A stretch of 39,967 bases of DNA from contig CATOJY010000030.1 of assembly GCA_951800685.1 (NCBI GenBank), forward strand, positions 1 to 39,967. Direction: 5' to 3'. A program made the position numbers and the translations under genes. This DNA comes from an uncultured Lachnospiraceae bacterium. GTDB taxonomy: Bacteria > Bacillota > Clostridia > Lachnospirales > Lachnospiraceae. The notes under the pieces are model-generated. The model saw nothing but the letters and a program-made list of their open reading frames with translations, searched no databases and had not been told where the DNA came from. Positions 8,863 to 18,345 of this stretch are shown piece by piece (positions within the stretch are counted from its first letter, which is position 1; every line of letters starts with the position of its first letter).

Positions 8863-10230
8863 TTATTTCCCTGCTTCCACCAGACCCAAAAGCTCTTCCA
8901 CTGCCGTCGAAATATCTTTCTTACCTGTTACGATATCAGGCATACCATTGAATACCGGCACTCTCGCCTCCTGTGTCACCTGATCCTGCACCGCTCCTGT
9001 CATACCGGTCGCGCCCTTGACAAAATCAAGTCCAGCCACCGCCAGGGAGGACAACTGCGATTCGTCTACCTGGGTTCCATTTGTCAACGCTGTCGCTGAT
9101 ACGCTGGCAAATTTGGATACCATCTCATCCGATGTCATATAAGAAATCAAATCTACACATGTCTTCTGTTTCTCCGGATCGTCCCAGGCCTTCCTTGTGA
9201 TATACCAGCCAGAGGAAAGGCCGCCGATAATATCTGTCGTCTTACGGTCATTTTTACCTGGTATATACGTTACTGTAAAATTATCGATTTCATCGGTTGC
9301 GCCCTCGATACCTCCTACTTTCCAGGAACCATCGATTAGAAACGCCGCCTTGCCGTCAATAAAGAGCTGGAATGTCTCGCCATCTGTCGCCGAGAGTGTA
9401 TTCTCTGGCAAAAATCCGTTCTCATATAATAACTTCATATCGCCAATACCATCCACCCACGCCTTACCATGCTCGTCATCCACGGAACCTGGCACAACAT
9501 TGTGGGTCGCCGGGGTCAGATAATTGTAAATACAGAATTCAAACCAGTAATGTGGAATCTCCGCGAAAGAAGCTGCGATTGGGGTGTAACCCGCATCCTT
9601 GATCTTCTGGCAGATCTCCATAAATTCATCCCATGTCGTGTCCGCACCAGGAATCTCCACGCCTGCCGCCTCGCAGACTGCCTTATTCACAAACAGACCT
9701 TCCCAATATCCGTTCACTGGTACGGAATAGTTCTTTCCATCTACCGGAGAAGCCCCCAGCATGCCGTCTTTCATGTTCGTTGCATACTCTGGATAAGTCT
9801 GCCGGATCTCATCAATGGATACTACCTTCCCCGCCTCTACGAAAGGATTCGAATCTACGCCGTTGAAATAGAAGAGCACATCTGGTTCAGAACCCATCTC
9901 AAAGTCTGAGATCACCCTCGCCTTAAAAGTCTCTGTCGAAGATCCAGACGCATCATTGATCGTGTTACCTGTCTCCTCCTGCCACGCCGCGATCGCATCC
10001 TGGTAATTGGCAGCATTCGTATCTTCTCCCGCGTAAGTTGTCGTCACATTCAGCGTAACCGGATCCCCTGACGGCTCTTCTTTCTCCGCCGGCGCCTCTT
10101 CCGATGCCGACATGTCAGATGACTCCGTATTGTTATTCGATGCCGGCGCGGTCCCAGAGGAACTGTTGCCACAAGCTGTCAGTGAAAAAACCATCACACC
10201 TGTCAATACCATTGCTAACATTCTCTTCAT
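8863..10230 (-). CDS. extracellular sugar-binding lipoprotein of the first ABC importer
   Basis: This is a 455-residue family 1 extracellular solute-binding protein. The signal peptide MKRMLAMVLTGVMVFSLTAC ends in a lipobox with Cys20 as the lipid anchor. A Ser/Glu-rich linker (about 21-55) precedes the two-lobed domain. Typical pieces are DVLFYFNGVDSNPFVEAGKV, a VNGYWEGLFVNK segment, WDEFMEICQKIKDAGYTPIA and GKAAFLIDGSWKVG. AGGGAGG supports the ATG at 10230. It is first in the transporter block after the kinase gene, with a palindrome (10259-10279) in its leader. It captures an oligosaccharide outside the cell for the two permeases; which sugar is not readable from the sequence. Confidence 0.93.
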   Translation of the reverse strand: MKRMLAMVLTGVMVFSLTACGNSSSGTAPASNNNTESSDMSASEEAPAEKEEPSGDPVTLNVTTTYAGEDTNAANYQDAIAAWQEETGNTINDASGSSTETFKARVISDFEMGSEPDVLFYFNGVDSNPFVEAGKVVSIDEIRQTYPEYATNMKDGMLGASPVDGKNYSVPVNGYWEGLFVNKAVCEAAGVEIPGADTTWDEFMEICQKIKDAGYTPIAASFAEIPHYWFEFCIYNYLTPATHNVVPGSVDDEHGKAWVDGIGDMKLLYENGFLPENTLSATDGETFQLFIDGKAAFLIDGSWKVGGIEGATDEIDNFTVTYIPGKNDRKTTDIIGGLSSGWYITRKAWDDPEKQKTCVDLISYMTSDEMVSKFASVSATALTNGTQVDESQLSSLAVAGLDFVKGATGMTGAVQDQVTQEARVPVFNGMPDIVTGKKDISTAVEELLGLVEAGK

Positions 10231-10258
10231 ATTGTTTCCCTCCCTGTCATATAAGTCT

Positions 10259-10279
10259 TATGCAACTTTGTCTTGCATA
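10259..10279. promoter_or_regulatory. palindrome in the leader of the binding-protein gene
   Basis: TATGCAA (10259-10265) and TTGCATA (10273-10279) are perfect 7-base arms around CTTTGTC, located 29-49 bases upstream of the binding-protein ATG. It is a candidate operator for the response regulator at 6112-6906 or another regulator. An RNA hairpin is the alternative. Confidence 0.45.
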
Positions 10280-10384
10280 GGTTATTTGCTATGAATTTAT
10301 CATACAAAACAAAAACCTTGCGGGGAATTGTCAGACTTGTTATTTCTTGTCTTTTATTGTTATGCCTGTTTTTGACATATTTTA

Positions 10385-12178
10385 TCAATCAGCTTTTTCG
10401 GCTTTCACCACAATCCTGCTCACCGTTTCTCCGCTCTCTTCGTTCCTGATCGTCAGCCCGTACCCTTCTCCATATATAATCTTAATCCTCCTGTTTACAT
10501 TGCGGATCCCCAGGCTTGTAGATCCTATTTCACCTGATTCATAATCATCCGACAACAGAATTCTTATCTTTTCCTCATCCTGCTTTGACATCCGGCCTGT
10601 ATTACGCACCTCTATGACCAGTCTGTCCTCCTCCTGGAAAATAAGAACTGCAATCTTTCCTTCCGTCTGCCCATGAATACCATGTTCCACCGCATTTTCG
10701 ATAATAGGCTGGATGATCAGCCTGGGAACTTTCAGTAAAAACAGACTGTCGTCTACCTCCTTTTCCACCTTAAGCCGCTCGCCCAGCCGCTGGGCAATAA
10801 TAAAAAGATAGGCTTCCACATAGGACATCTCTTCCTCCAACGTTACAAATCTCCTGTGCCTCCTGTCCATGGTAGCCTCCAGCATGATCGACAGACTTTC
10901 GATCATCCGGCTCACCTCGAAGTTCTCATGCATCCTTGCTTCCCAGTTAATGACCTCCAGCGCATTATTCAGAAAATGCGGATTGATCTGCGCCTGCAGC
11001 GCCATAATCCTGGCATCCTTCAGGGCAAGCTCCTCTGTATAAATCCTGTCGATCTGATCCTGTAATCTGGCAGACATATGGTTGAACGCCTCCTCCAGAT
11101 ACGCAAACTCCTGGCTGTCCGCCTTTCTCTTTATCTGATAACCGAAATTTCCCTGCTCCAGCATGTGAGCTGCCTTGATCAGGCTTCCCACCGGTCTTGT
11201 CACCTTCCTGCTAAAGAAACTGAATACGATGCCTACCAGTGGAATCATAAAAAGAATCATAAGAAAGGACACATATTTCAGCGCGTAGGTTTCATCAATC
11301 ACTGCCTGCCTGTCCAACGCGATGAGATATCCAACATAATGCTTTTCCGGTTTTCTGACAACACAAGCATAATATTCCCCATCCCGTTTCACCAGGCGGC
11401 ACTCTCTGTTCTTATCTGCAAGCAGCTCTTGTATTATTGCCTGCCTTTTATCCAAAACACCTCTATTATCTCCCGTAAGAGAAACATCATCCACATAAAT
11501 GGCGTATCCCTCGTACCCCCACACGCTGTCCAGGCTTCCAAACATCACCTCCGTGTTCAGTTCCATCACAAGCACAGCATAAGGATGGTAGTCGGGCGTC
11601 ATTAGATTACGGACCAGATATACGCCGTCTTCGATCGCTGCCACCGCCACCCCTGTATCAAGTCCCGCAGACAATTCCATCACCTGCGGCATCACCTTCT
11701 CTTCAAACCTGCGCCCCTCCTGGTATACAGCATTGCTGGTGCTTCCCCGGTAGGCAGCGAAAAACCGTTCCTGCGGATCATCTATAAAGATCAACGATGT
11801 ATATAAGAAACTGTCATCATAACAATACATCCGTTCCAGGAAAAGATTAAGCTCTTTCCGAAAATTCAGACGATTGCCGTCCTCCTGGTACCTCTCATAA
11901 TTGTCCCTGACTGTCGGAAAATAAGAGGCGTTTCTGGAAGCCTCCACCGCTGCATCCATCCTCATCTCACAGATCCTGACCGCATTATCCGTCGAGGTGA
12001 CGATCGTGCGCTCTGTCTGCGAATTAATCTTTCCCACTGCAACATAGAACATTCCATAGGAAATGACCGCAAGAGGCAGAAGCCAGCAAAATAACAGCAG
12101 TTTAACCATACTCCATCGCAGCGGCGCCTTTGCCTGTACAAGATCCTTCTCTTCTTTTCTTCCAATCTTTCTATCCAT
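10385..12178 (-). CDS. YesM/LytS-like sensor histidine kinase
   Basis: Start chosen at ATG 12178 (597 residues), with AGGAAGG 5 bases upstream; a longer in-frame version from GTG 12250 has only a weak site. Layout: TM1 about 24-49, a large extracytoplasmic sensor about 50-300, TM2 about 300-322, and HAMP (KVTRPVGSLIKAAHMLEQGNF). The His_kinase domain follows with the phosphorylated His401 in QINPHFLNNALEVINWEA, then an HATPase with PIIENAVEHGIHG and TSLGIRNVNRRI. It is the usual partner of YesN-type regulators in Firmicutes sugar loci. The 154-base gap to the binding-protein gene leaves room for a separate promoter. The ligand is unknown but is probably a sugar or the loaded binding protein. 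Confidence 0.93.
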   Translation of the reverse strand: MDRKIGRKEEKDLVQAKAPLRWSMVKLLLFCWLLPLAVISYGMFYVAVGKINSQTERTIVTSTDNAVRICEMRMDAAVEASRNASYFPTVRDNYERYQEDGNRLNFRKELNLFLERMYCYDDSFLYTSLIFIDDPQERFFAAYRGSTSNAVYQEGRRFEEKVMPQVMELSAGLDTGVAVAAIEDGVYLVRNLMTPDYHPYAVLVMELNTEVMFGSLDSVWGYEGYAIYVDDVSLTGDNRGVLDKRQAIIQELLADKNRECRLVKRDGEYYACVVRKPEKHYVGYLIALDRQAVIDETYALKYVSFLMILFMIPLVGIVFSFFSRKVTRPVGSLIKAAHMLEQGNFGYQIKRKADSQEFAYLEEAFNHMSARLQDQIDRIYTEELALKDARIMALQAQINPHFLNNALEVINWEARMHENFEVSRMIESLSIMLEATMDRRHRRFVTLEEEMSYVEAYLFIIAQRLGERLKVEKEVDDSLFLLKVPRLIIQPIIENAVEHGIHGQTEGKIAVLIFQEEDRLVIEVRNTGRMSKQDEEKIRILLSDDYESGEIGSTSLGIRNVNRRIKIIYGEGYGLTIRNEESGETVSRIVVKAEKAD

Positions 12179-12476
12179 TCGATCCTTCCTAGCTCCTCTC
12201 CGTTCCTTTTCCCCATTTCCACTGTCTATCTTTGGCAAATTTTCCAACACTTTCTTCTTCTCAATTATATCCTTTTTGGCCTCCCTATACCATATCCTGT
12301 GTCTGCATTTTTTATCGGCACTAGTTTTGTAAAAAGGGTTGTTTTTATATCTGAGTTATGACAAAATATGTTTTGCAAAACTCTGCCCCAAGGTTACAGT
12401 TTATATAGCTATCGGAGCAGATAAATGATATGCCAGCACATGGAATATCTGTTAATATGTAAGGGAGTTTCGGCCA

Positions 12477-13469
12477 ATGAGTCAGTACATGTCTATCGGT
12501 AAGGTATCAAAACTGAAAAATGTGAGCATCAAATCGTTGCGTTACTATGACCAGATCGGCATTCTGAAACCCGCCTTCGTCAATACAGAAACGAATTACA
12601 GATATTATACGGAAAACCAACTTTATCTGCTTGATGCGATCACTGTCTGCATTAAGCTGGGAATTCCGCTGAAAGATCTGAATAACTATGTCAATAAGGA
12701 TTCCATTAACCTGCAGAAACTTCTCTACGACGGCAAGATCCTTGCAGAACAGAAGATCATGGAGATCCACAACTGTCTTGGTGCCCTGCAGGAAACGTTG
12801 CAGAAAATGGGCAGTTCCGTAACCGGCATGGCCAAAATCCCCGCAAGCAAGAGCGGCGTCCTGCTGCCAGACGGGTTCTACCAGAATACCCTTACACGAA
12901 GATGTCTGCTTACCGTGCCTCTTGATGAAATGGATACCCCGAAATACTACGGGCAGCATATCCTAAAGCTGTTCGTCATCGCACAGCAGACTGGCATCAC
13001 CGCTTCCTATCCTTCGGGCATTCTGCATGAATATAGGAATGGCTGCTATAACCGCAATATGTTCCTCACAGTCAGCCCAGAGTCTGCAAAAATGCTGCTG
13101 CAAAATCTGCCTTCCGGTTCTCAGGATTCTATCCAGCCTCCGTCGCAAGGCCAGATTTCCCGTGCGCTGAACTCTCAGCCGGATCCCCTAACTGGCCAGC
13201 CTGCTCCAAGTCCTGCTGGCGCAGATCTTCTATCCAGCATTCCCGAAACCTTCCTGGATGCATCCGGCAATACTTTCTGCCTCCTCCCAGAAGGCAGTTA
13301 TGCCTGCCGCAGAATCTCTATTCACATGCCAGATTTTCTGGCTGTCCGGGAAGAAATGAAAGAAGTTCTGAAAGAGCAGGATTTCCTTATCATCGAGACT
13401 GATACCCTATCCGATCAGAACAAAAAGGATGGGTATGCTTTCGAACTGGAATATTTCATCGGAGTATGA
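12477..13469 (+). CDS. MerR family regulator with BmrR-like effector domain
   Basis: This 330-residue protein starts at ATG 12477, with AGGGAG 9 bases upstream. Residues 6-31 (SIGKVSKLKNVSIKSLRYYDQIGIL) are the MerR winged helix. TNYRYYTENQLYLLDAI and a coiled dimerisation helix follow to about residue 120, and then a C-terminal effector-binding-type region of about 200 residues. A Pro/Gln/Ser-rich insert (about 215-250, with SIQPPSQGQIS and SQPDPLTGQPAPSPAG) interrupts the C-terminal domain, which is unusual. It lies 68 bases upstream of a solute-binding protein and a chemoreceptor and may control them. The ligand is unknown. Confidence 0.88.
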   Translation: MSQYMSIGKVSKLKNVSIKSLRYYDQIGILKPAFVNTETNYRYYTENQLYLLDAITVCIKLGIPLKDLNNYVNKDSINLQKLLYDGKILAEQKIMEIHNCLGALQETLQKMGSSVTGMAKIPASKSGVLLPDGFYQNTLTRRCLLTVPLDEMDTPKYYGQHILKLFVIAQQTGITASYPSGILHEYRNGCYNRNMFLTVSPESAKMLLQNLPSGSQDSIQPPSQGQISRALNSQPDPLTGQPAPSPAGADLLSSIPETFLDASGNTFCLLPEGSYACRRISIHMPDFLAVREEMKEVLKEQDFLIIETDTLSDQNKKDGYAFELEYFIGV

Positions 13470-13540
13470 TATACTAATAACAGTTTGCCATATCGGCACA
13501 TTCTATTACATCTATTAAAATCACAGGAGGCAAAAGGGTG

Positions 13541-14896
13541 ATGAACATGTCATGGAAATGGGGAGCATGTGCCCTCACGATTGCTGCAATTTTAACCGGC
13601 TGCTCCTCTACAGAAGCTACCGAAACCATGGAAACAATTCGGGAGACAGATTCTCAAGAACAGAAATCAGAAACAACAGAAACAACGGAAGGATCCGGGG
13701 TATCTGATCCTACAGAAGTCTCCAGCACCTCCGGGGATGACGAAACCCTGGAGTCTGGCACAGTCCCGTTGACTGTATGGGCAGAAGAGGATGATTTCGA
13801 GATGTTGGAAGAAATGATCACCTCTTTTCAAGAACACTATGCCGGGCAGGCATCGTTTGAGATTAATTTGATGCCGCAGGCTGACTCTGGTACCTGTAAC
13901 ATGGTACTGGATGACATCCACAGTGCAGGGGACGTCTTCTCCTTCCCAGACGACCAATTCACAAGACTGATGGCCGCCGGCGTTTTAGAGCCAGTGGACA
14001 ACGCGGACGTAGTTTCCGCCGCCAATGTACCAGAAGCCATTGCTGCTGCATCCTGGCACGATACCCTCTATGCTTTTCCCTATACTGCAGACAACGGTTA
14101 TTTCTTATATTATGACAAAACCTATTTCACAGAACAGGATGTGCAGACCCTGGACGGCCTTCTCGCTGCAGCCACAGCCGCTGAAAAACAGATCTCTATG
14201 GAACTGAATTCCGGCTGGTATCTGTATGCCTTCTTCGGTCAGACTGGGCTCGAACTGGGTGTCAACAGCGACGGTGTCACCAATTACTGCAACTGGAATA
14301 CTACAGAGGGCACTGTCAAAGGCACGGATATCGCACAGTCTATCTTAAACCTCACTACCAACCCCGCTTTTTCCTGCAATACGGACAATGATTTTATCAC
14401 CAAGGTACAGGACGGCTCCGTGATCGCCGGTGTCAGTGGTACCTGGAATGCCACCCAGATCCGCAATGCATGGGGAAAGGATTACGGTGCCGTCAAACTG
14501 CCCACTTTCACCTGTGCGGGCAGGCAGATCCAGATGGCTTCCTTCACTGGCTATAAATTAATGGGCGTAAACGCTTACTCTCCTCATAAGCAGTGGGCCA
14601 TGAAGCTGGCCGACTGGCTGACCAATGAGGACAACCAATACCTGCGTTTTGTACAGAAAAATCAGATACCATCCAATCTTAATGCAGCCTCGTCGGATGC
14701 CGCTGCGCAAATCCCAGCAGTGCAGGCCATCCTGGAACAGTCGCAGTATGGCAATCTGCAGCGCGTTGGCGTCAAATATTGGGATCCCTGTACGGATTTC
14801 GCCAACATTATGATAGAAGGCAATCCAAATAATATCAGTCTGCAGCAACTGATGGACACCCTGACGGAAGGTATCACTGCTTCCATAGCAGAGTAA
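13541..14896 (+). CDS. solute-binding lipoprotein without permeases, paired with a chemoreceptor
   Basis: About 451 residues. AGGAGG lies at 13525-13530; ATG 13541 (10 bases away) or GTG 13538 (7 bases) could start it. The N-terminus MNMSWKWGACALTIAAILTGC is a lipoprotein signal with the lipid-anchor Cys at 21. A Thr/Glu/Ser-rich linker (to about 75) leads to an extracellular binding domain of the family 1 kind (PLTVWAEEDDFEMLEEMITSF, YAFPYTADNGYFLYYDK, SVIAGVSGTWNATQI). No permease gene is next to it; instead a methyl-accepting chemotaxis protein follows after 18 bases. The likely job is to present a bound sugar or other solute to that receptor, though feeding a remote permease is possible. 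Confidence 0.88.
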   Translation: MNMSWKWGACALTIAAILTGCSSTEATETMETIRETDSQEQKSETTETTEGSGVSDPTEVSSTSGDDETLESGTVPLTVWAEEDDFEMLEEMITSFQEHYAGQASFEINLMPQADSGTCNMVLDDIHSAGDVFSFPDDQFTRLMAAGVLEPVDNADVVSAANVPEAIAAASWHDTLYAFPYTADNGYFLYYDKTYFTEQDVQTLDGLLAAATAAEKQISMELNSGWYLYAFFGQTGLELGVNSDGVTNYCNWNTTEGTVKGTDIAQSILNLTTNPAFSCNTDNDFITKVQDGSVIAGVSGTWNATQIRNAWGKDYGAVKLPTFTCAGRQIQMASFTGYKLMGVNAYSPHKQWAMKLADWLTNEDNQYLRFVQKNQIPSNLNAASSDAAAQIPAVQAILEQSQYGNLQRVGVKYWDPCTDFANIMIEGNPNNISLQQLMDTLTEGITASIAE

Positions 14897-14914
14897 AAGG
14901 ATCGGGAGGACGAC

Positions 14915-16678
14915 ATGACCGGAAAAGTAAACCAAAACACAATACAACAGAACAGCCCTCGTCTCAGCATCAAACTTTTGACATTGATACCCATTTTCGT
15001 ATTAAGCTTTGTCTGTATCCTGTCGAACATCGTAGCCGTACATAATATACGGAATGTTAACCGGACCGCTACCACCATTGCTGACGACTATATGACCGGT
15101 ATTTTTCATCTGAGCAATATCCAGCGGGAAACCCAAAGACTTCACTCCATGGCCTTGTCCCACATTATTGCCACGGATTTAGATACTATGGTGGAATTGG
15201 TGGACGATATCCTTGCAGAAGAGGCGCTGCTTGACACTATGCTGGCTGAGTACGGCACTTCTGTCTCTGCCGAAAACAGCTCAAGTTATGAGAAACTGCT
15301 AACTGATTATGAAAACTTAAAATATACTATCATAACCCTTTTCGGCTACAGCGCTGCAGGCAGAAACCAGGCTGCCTTCGAGCTGGCCAACGGTGAATTG
15401 GCGCAGTACTCGGAAAGCATTCAGGACGCCATCTCCGTACTCAACAACAATGCCCAGTCAGATTCTGATCTTGCCCGCAAAGAACTCTCCCAGGTTTACT
15501 ACGGCGCTGTGCTGATCAACGGCACGATTATGGTCATCAGCATTCTGGCGCTAATGATCGCGTTAACCGTTGTGCTGCGTCGGGTCGTCAGACCAATCGC
15601 TTTGGCCAAAAACGAGATAACCGCCATCATTGCCGGACTGGACAGTGGACACGGTGACCTGACGCAGAGGATCACGATCCGTTCCAGCGATGAAATCGCA
15701 GATTTAAGCCGCGGCATCAATACCTTTATTGATAAGCTGCAGGAAATCCTCAAAATGATTATCGACAATACGCATGACATGGAAAATGTTGTTACCGGTG
15801 TGCAGAAAAGTGTGCAGAATTCCAATGACAGTGCTTCTGACCTGTCAGCCGTTACAGAACAACTTGCCACCACTATGTCTGAAGTCGGTGTCTCCGCAGG
15901 TATCATCAACCAGAACGCCTCCGCCATCCGTGCAGAGGTGGAGGAAATTGCTCTGAAATCTACCAGTATCAACGACTATACGAAGCAGATGCTTAGCAAC
16001 GCCGACCAAATGGAAACCAGAGCCAGAACTTACATGGATGAAACTGGAAGCCGTGTATCCAAAATCTTAAGCGTCCTTAACAGCGCCATCGAGGACAGCA
16101 AGCGCGTAGACAAAGTCAACAGCCTGACCAACGATATTTTAAGCATTTCCGGACAGACTGACCTGCTGGCCCTGAACGCCTCTATTGAAGCTGCAAGAGC
16201 CGGAGCCGCAGGACGCGGATTCATGGTGGTAGCCGAAGAGATCCGTCTGCTGGCGGAGGACAGCAAAGCTGCAGCCAACCGGATTCGGGATATCAACCAG
16301 GTAGTTACTGACGCAGTGCACAATCTGTCCGGAAGCGCCAACAATCTCGTCCTGTTCCTCAACGAGTCTATACTGCCTGAACTGGACAACTTCGTGCAAA
16401 GCGGTGTCCATTACCGGGAAAACGCTTCCTACATAGAAAATGTCATGAATGAATTTACAGATAAGACAGATCGCCTGAAATTGACCATGGATGAAATTGC
16501 CTCTTCCATCAACTCCATCACGCAGGCCATCGATGAAGGCGCCAGAGGTGTAAACGGCGCCGCCGAAAGTACCCAGGTACTGGTTCGTGATATGGAGACG
16601 ATCAGCAACCAGATGAAGGAGAATCAGAGGATTGCAGATACCTTGGAGACTGGGACTTCGATTTTTGAAGTATTTTAA
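14915..16678 (+). CDS. methyl-accepting chemotaxis protein
   Basis: This 587-residue receptor has GGGAGG 6 bases before ATG 14915. TM1 is about 18-42, an extracellular four-helix-bundle-like sensor about 45-195, TM2 about 195-222, HAMP about 222-275, and then the coiled-coil signalling rod. The hairpin tip reads [20 protein letters not shown] then [18 protein letters not shown] (about 411-450), the canonical CheA/CheW contact with Ser and Asp replacing the usual Ala and Asn. The C-terminus (TSIFEVF) is not a CheR-binding NWETF tail. It shares an operon with the preceding lipoprotein, suggesting indirect ligand sensing through it. Confidence 0.95.
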   Translation: MTGKVNQNTIQQNSPRLSIKLLTLIPIFVLSFVCILSNIVAVHNIRNVNRTATTIADDYMTGIFHLSNIQRETQRLHSMALSHIIATDLDTMVELVDDILAEEALLDTMLAEYGTSVSAENSSSYEKLLTDYENLKYTIITLFGYSAAGRNQAAFELANGELAQYSESIQDAISVLNNNAQSDSDLARKELSQVYYGAVLINGTIMVISILALMIALTVVLRRVVRPIALAKNEITAIIAGLDSGHGDLTQRITIRSSDEIADLSRGINTFIDKLQEILKMIIDNTHDMENVVTGVQKSVQNSNDSASDLSAVTEQLATTMSEVGVSAGIINQNASAIRAEVEEIALKSTSINDYTKQMLSNADQMETRARTYMDETGSRVSKILSVLNSAIEDSKRVDKVNSLTNDILSISGQTDLLALNASIEAARAGAAGRGFMVVAEEIRLLAEDSKAAANRIRDINQVVTDAVHNLSGSANNLVLFLNESILPELDNFVQSGVHYRENASYIENVMNEFTDKTDRLKLTMDEIASSINSITQAIDEGARGVNGAAESTQVLVRDMETISNQMKENQRIADTLETGTSIFEVF

Positions 16679-16679
16679 T

Positions 16680-16697
16680 GCGGTCCCTAAAGACCGC
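16680..16697. terminator. short bidirectional hairpin between convergent genes
   Basis: GCGGTC and GACCGC form a 6-base stem with a 6-base loop directly after the chemoreceptor stop codon and 7 bases before the pyridoxamine kinase stop. CTCTTCCT follows on the plus strand. Weak but well placed. Confidence 0.45.
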
Positions 16698-16703
16698 CTC
16701 TTC

Positions 16704-17528
16704 CTAATCCCGCTTCAACTGATACAGCACTTCCTCGAAGCACACTCCATCCGTCTTTGGAATTCCCATTTCCACGGATCTCAAGATACACTTTTTCACA
16801 AAACCGGAAGCCTTGCGCACAGACCGGTCAAAAGGTACGCCGTTTACGCCGTCTGCAGAGATAATTGAGGTGAACACATCTCCTGTGCAGGAACGCTCTG
16901 CATCTACCTTGTGGGTGCGGATAATCCGCGGATCCCTGTCCCTTTCGTAGATATAATTAGCTATAAAACCACCCTGGGGAATCCCAGTGACGACAACCTT
17001 CGCCGGACCCAAAGAAGCGATCTTTTCCGCCATAGCATACAGCTCCTGTTTCCGCCATCCTGTCGCTTTGTAAGGAGTATCTGACAGTTTACATGCTTCC
17101 GTCAGATTAGGCGTCGTGATGTCCGAAAGCGCCACCAGCTTCTTCATCTCCATGCACATTTCCTCTGTGTAGGTAACGTAAATCTTCCCGTGATCACCCA
17201 TGACGGGATCCACGATCACCAGGGTATCCTTCTTGGCAAAATCACGGATGAATCCCTTCACGATATCGATCTGTTCCGCCGATCCTAAAAATCCCGTCAT
17301 GATTCCCTCAAACTGAAGGCCTAGCTTCCGCCAATTCTCGATATACGCCTCCATCCGGTCCGTATAGTCGTCGATAAAATAATGCGGATATCCCATATGG
17401 TTGGACAGAATCGCTGTCGGCACTGGACAGCATTGCACTCCCAGATAAGATAAAATGGGAAGGGTCACTGTGATAGCGCATCTTCCGAATCCCGATATGT
17501 CATTGATCACTGCTATTTTCTTCTGCAT
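16704..17528 (-). CDS. pdxY: pyridoxamine/pyridoxal kinase (PdxY-like, ribokinase superfamily)
   Basis: This 274-residue cytoplasmic kinase starts MQKKIAVINDISGFGRCA. Ribokinase-fold landmarks are VDPVMGDHGKIY (106-117), TPNLTEA (139-145) and the anion-hole/catalytic motif CTGD (214-217) with Asp217 as the base. The length and motifs match the PdxY branch, which phosphorylates pyridoxal or pyridoxamine to salvage vitamin B6. A hydroxymethylpyrimidine kinase is less likely because the SGFGRCA N-terminus and YPHY segment are typical of PdxY. It is a single gene, convergent with the chemoreceptor gene, and a strong terminator lies between it and the upstream sigma operon. The symbol is a family assignment. 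Confidence 0.82.
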   Translation of the reverse strand: MQKKIAVINDISGFGRCAITVTLPILSYLGVQCCPVPTAILSNHMGYPHYFIDDYTDRMEAYIENWRKLGLQFEGIMTGFLGSAEQIDIVKGFIRDFAKKDTLVIVDPVMGDHGKIYVTYTEEMCMEMKKLVALSDITTPNLTEACKLSDTPYKATGWRKQELYAMAEKIASLGPAKVVVTGIPQGGFIANYIYERDRDPRIIRTHKVDAERSCTGDVFTSIISADGVNGVPFDRSVRKASGFVKKCILRSVEMGIPKTDGVCFEEVLYQLKRD

Positions 17529-17589
17529 GGCTGGTTATTTCCTCGCTTCTCTACTAGTTCCAGGCTTCCCTAGTTTTCTCTGCCTAAAA

Positions 17590-17628
17590 TTAGCCTGAAA
17601 GTATTCTAATTTCATACTTTCAGGCTAA
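17590..17628 (-). terminator. terminator of the sigma-factor operon
   Basis: A perfect 15-base stem (TTAGCCTGAAAGTAT and its complement) with a 9-base loop is followed on the minus strand by TTTTAGG. It lies 67 bases past the stop of the last gene of the operon. Confidence 0.8.
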
Positions 17629-17694
17629 TCATACCTATCTAAACCTTATCACAGTTTAGCACAAATATTCACATCCAACAACCAGAATTCAAAA

Positions 17695-18276
17695 TCAGTC
17701 CTTCTCCTCGTCCTCCTTCTCCTTCTCACTTTCCACCAGTGTATTCCTCATATTGTCAATCTCATTCAACGCGTCTTTCGTCTGTCTCACTTCGGTAATC
17801 TTGCGCAGAATCAGATTAATATCCTCTGGTGAAAACATATCCAGACATTTCATAAGGCTTTCAATATCATTAAGATCAATATGGACCGTTCCAACAGAAG
17901 TATCAACATGGATCCAATTTGGATTGTTACTTCCGCCAATCGTAATACTGTTTCCCCTCAAATAATCCTTTTCCACTACAACAAGGACACCATCGTGAAT
18001 CACTTCTTTTCTTACTGGCTCTCCCCGCTTTGCCTCCCCCATCTGCCTTAAGATGATCCCTATAGAATCTGTAGCTGCACAGGATTCCCCAGAGGCTCTA
18101 TACTCATCCGCCTGCTTTAACTTAGCCGCGAAAGAATCAGGATTCGCACCGTCGCCTTCTAACCCCATCTTACTGCGCATCGCGGCAGTATCACTATATT
18201 TTTTAAGTTCCTGTGCCGCATAATCCATGTTCTGTCTCAACGGATTAAAAACTCTGCATCCACTATTTCCAATCAT
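17695..18276 (-). CDS. protein of unknown function in sigma-factor operon
   Basis: I do not recognise this family. ATG 18276 has GAGGAG 6 bases upstream and gives 193 residues; an in-frame ATG at 18297 lacks such a site. The protein is soluble, with no signal peptide or membrane segment. The N-terminal part (NPLRQNMDYAAQELKKYSDTA) looks helical. The middle (VIHDGVLVVVEKDYL, NSITIGGSNNPNWIHVD, VGTVHIDLNDIESLM) looks β-rich. The C-terminus (EDINLILRKITEVRQTKDALNEIDNM then EKEKEDEEKD) is a charged helix. It is the third gene of a run with an ECF-like sigma factor and a second unknown protein, 70 bases after the latter. A role with that sigma factor is inferred from position only. Confidence 0.7.
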   Translation of the reverse strand: MIGNSGCRVFNPLRQNMDYAAQELKKYSDTAAMRSKMGLEGDGANPDSFAAKLKQADEYRASGESCAATDSIGIILRQMGEAKRGEPVRKEVIHDGVLVVVEKDYLRGNSITIGGSNNPNWIHVDTSVGTVHIDLNDIESLMKCLDMFSPEDINLILRKITEVRQTKDALNEIDNMRNTLVESEKEKEDEEKD

Positions 18277-18345
18277 TTCTGTCTCCTCACTTTCCATTAT
18301 GTTTTCTATCTACTACTTCCCTGATACCTTGATTTCTTCTGCCCA

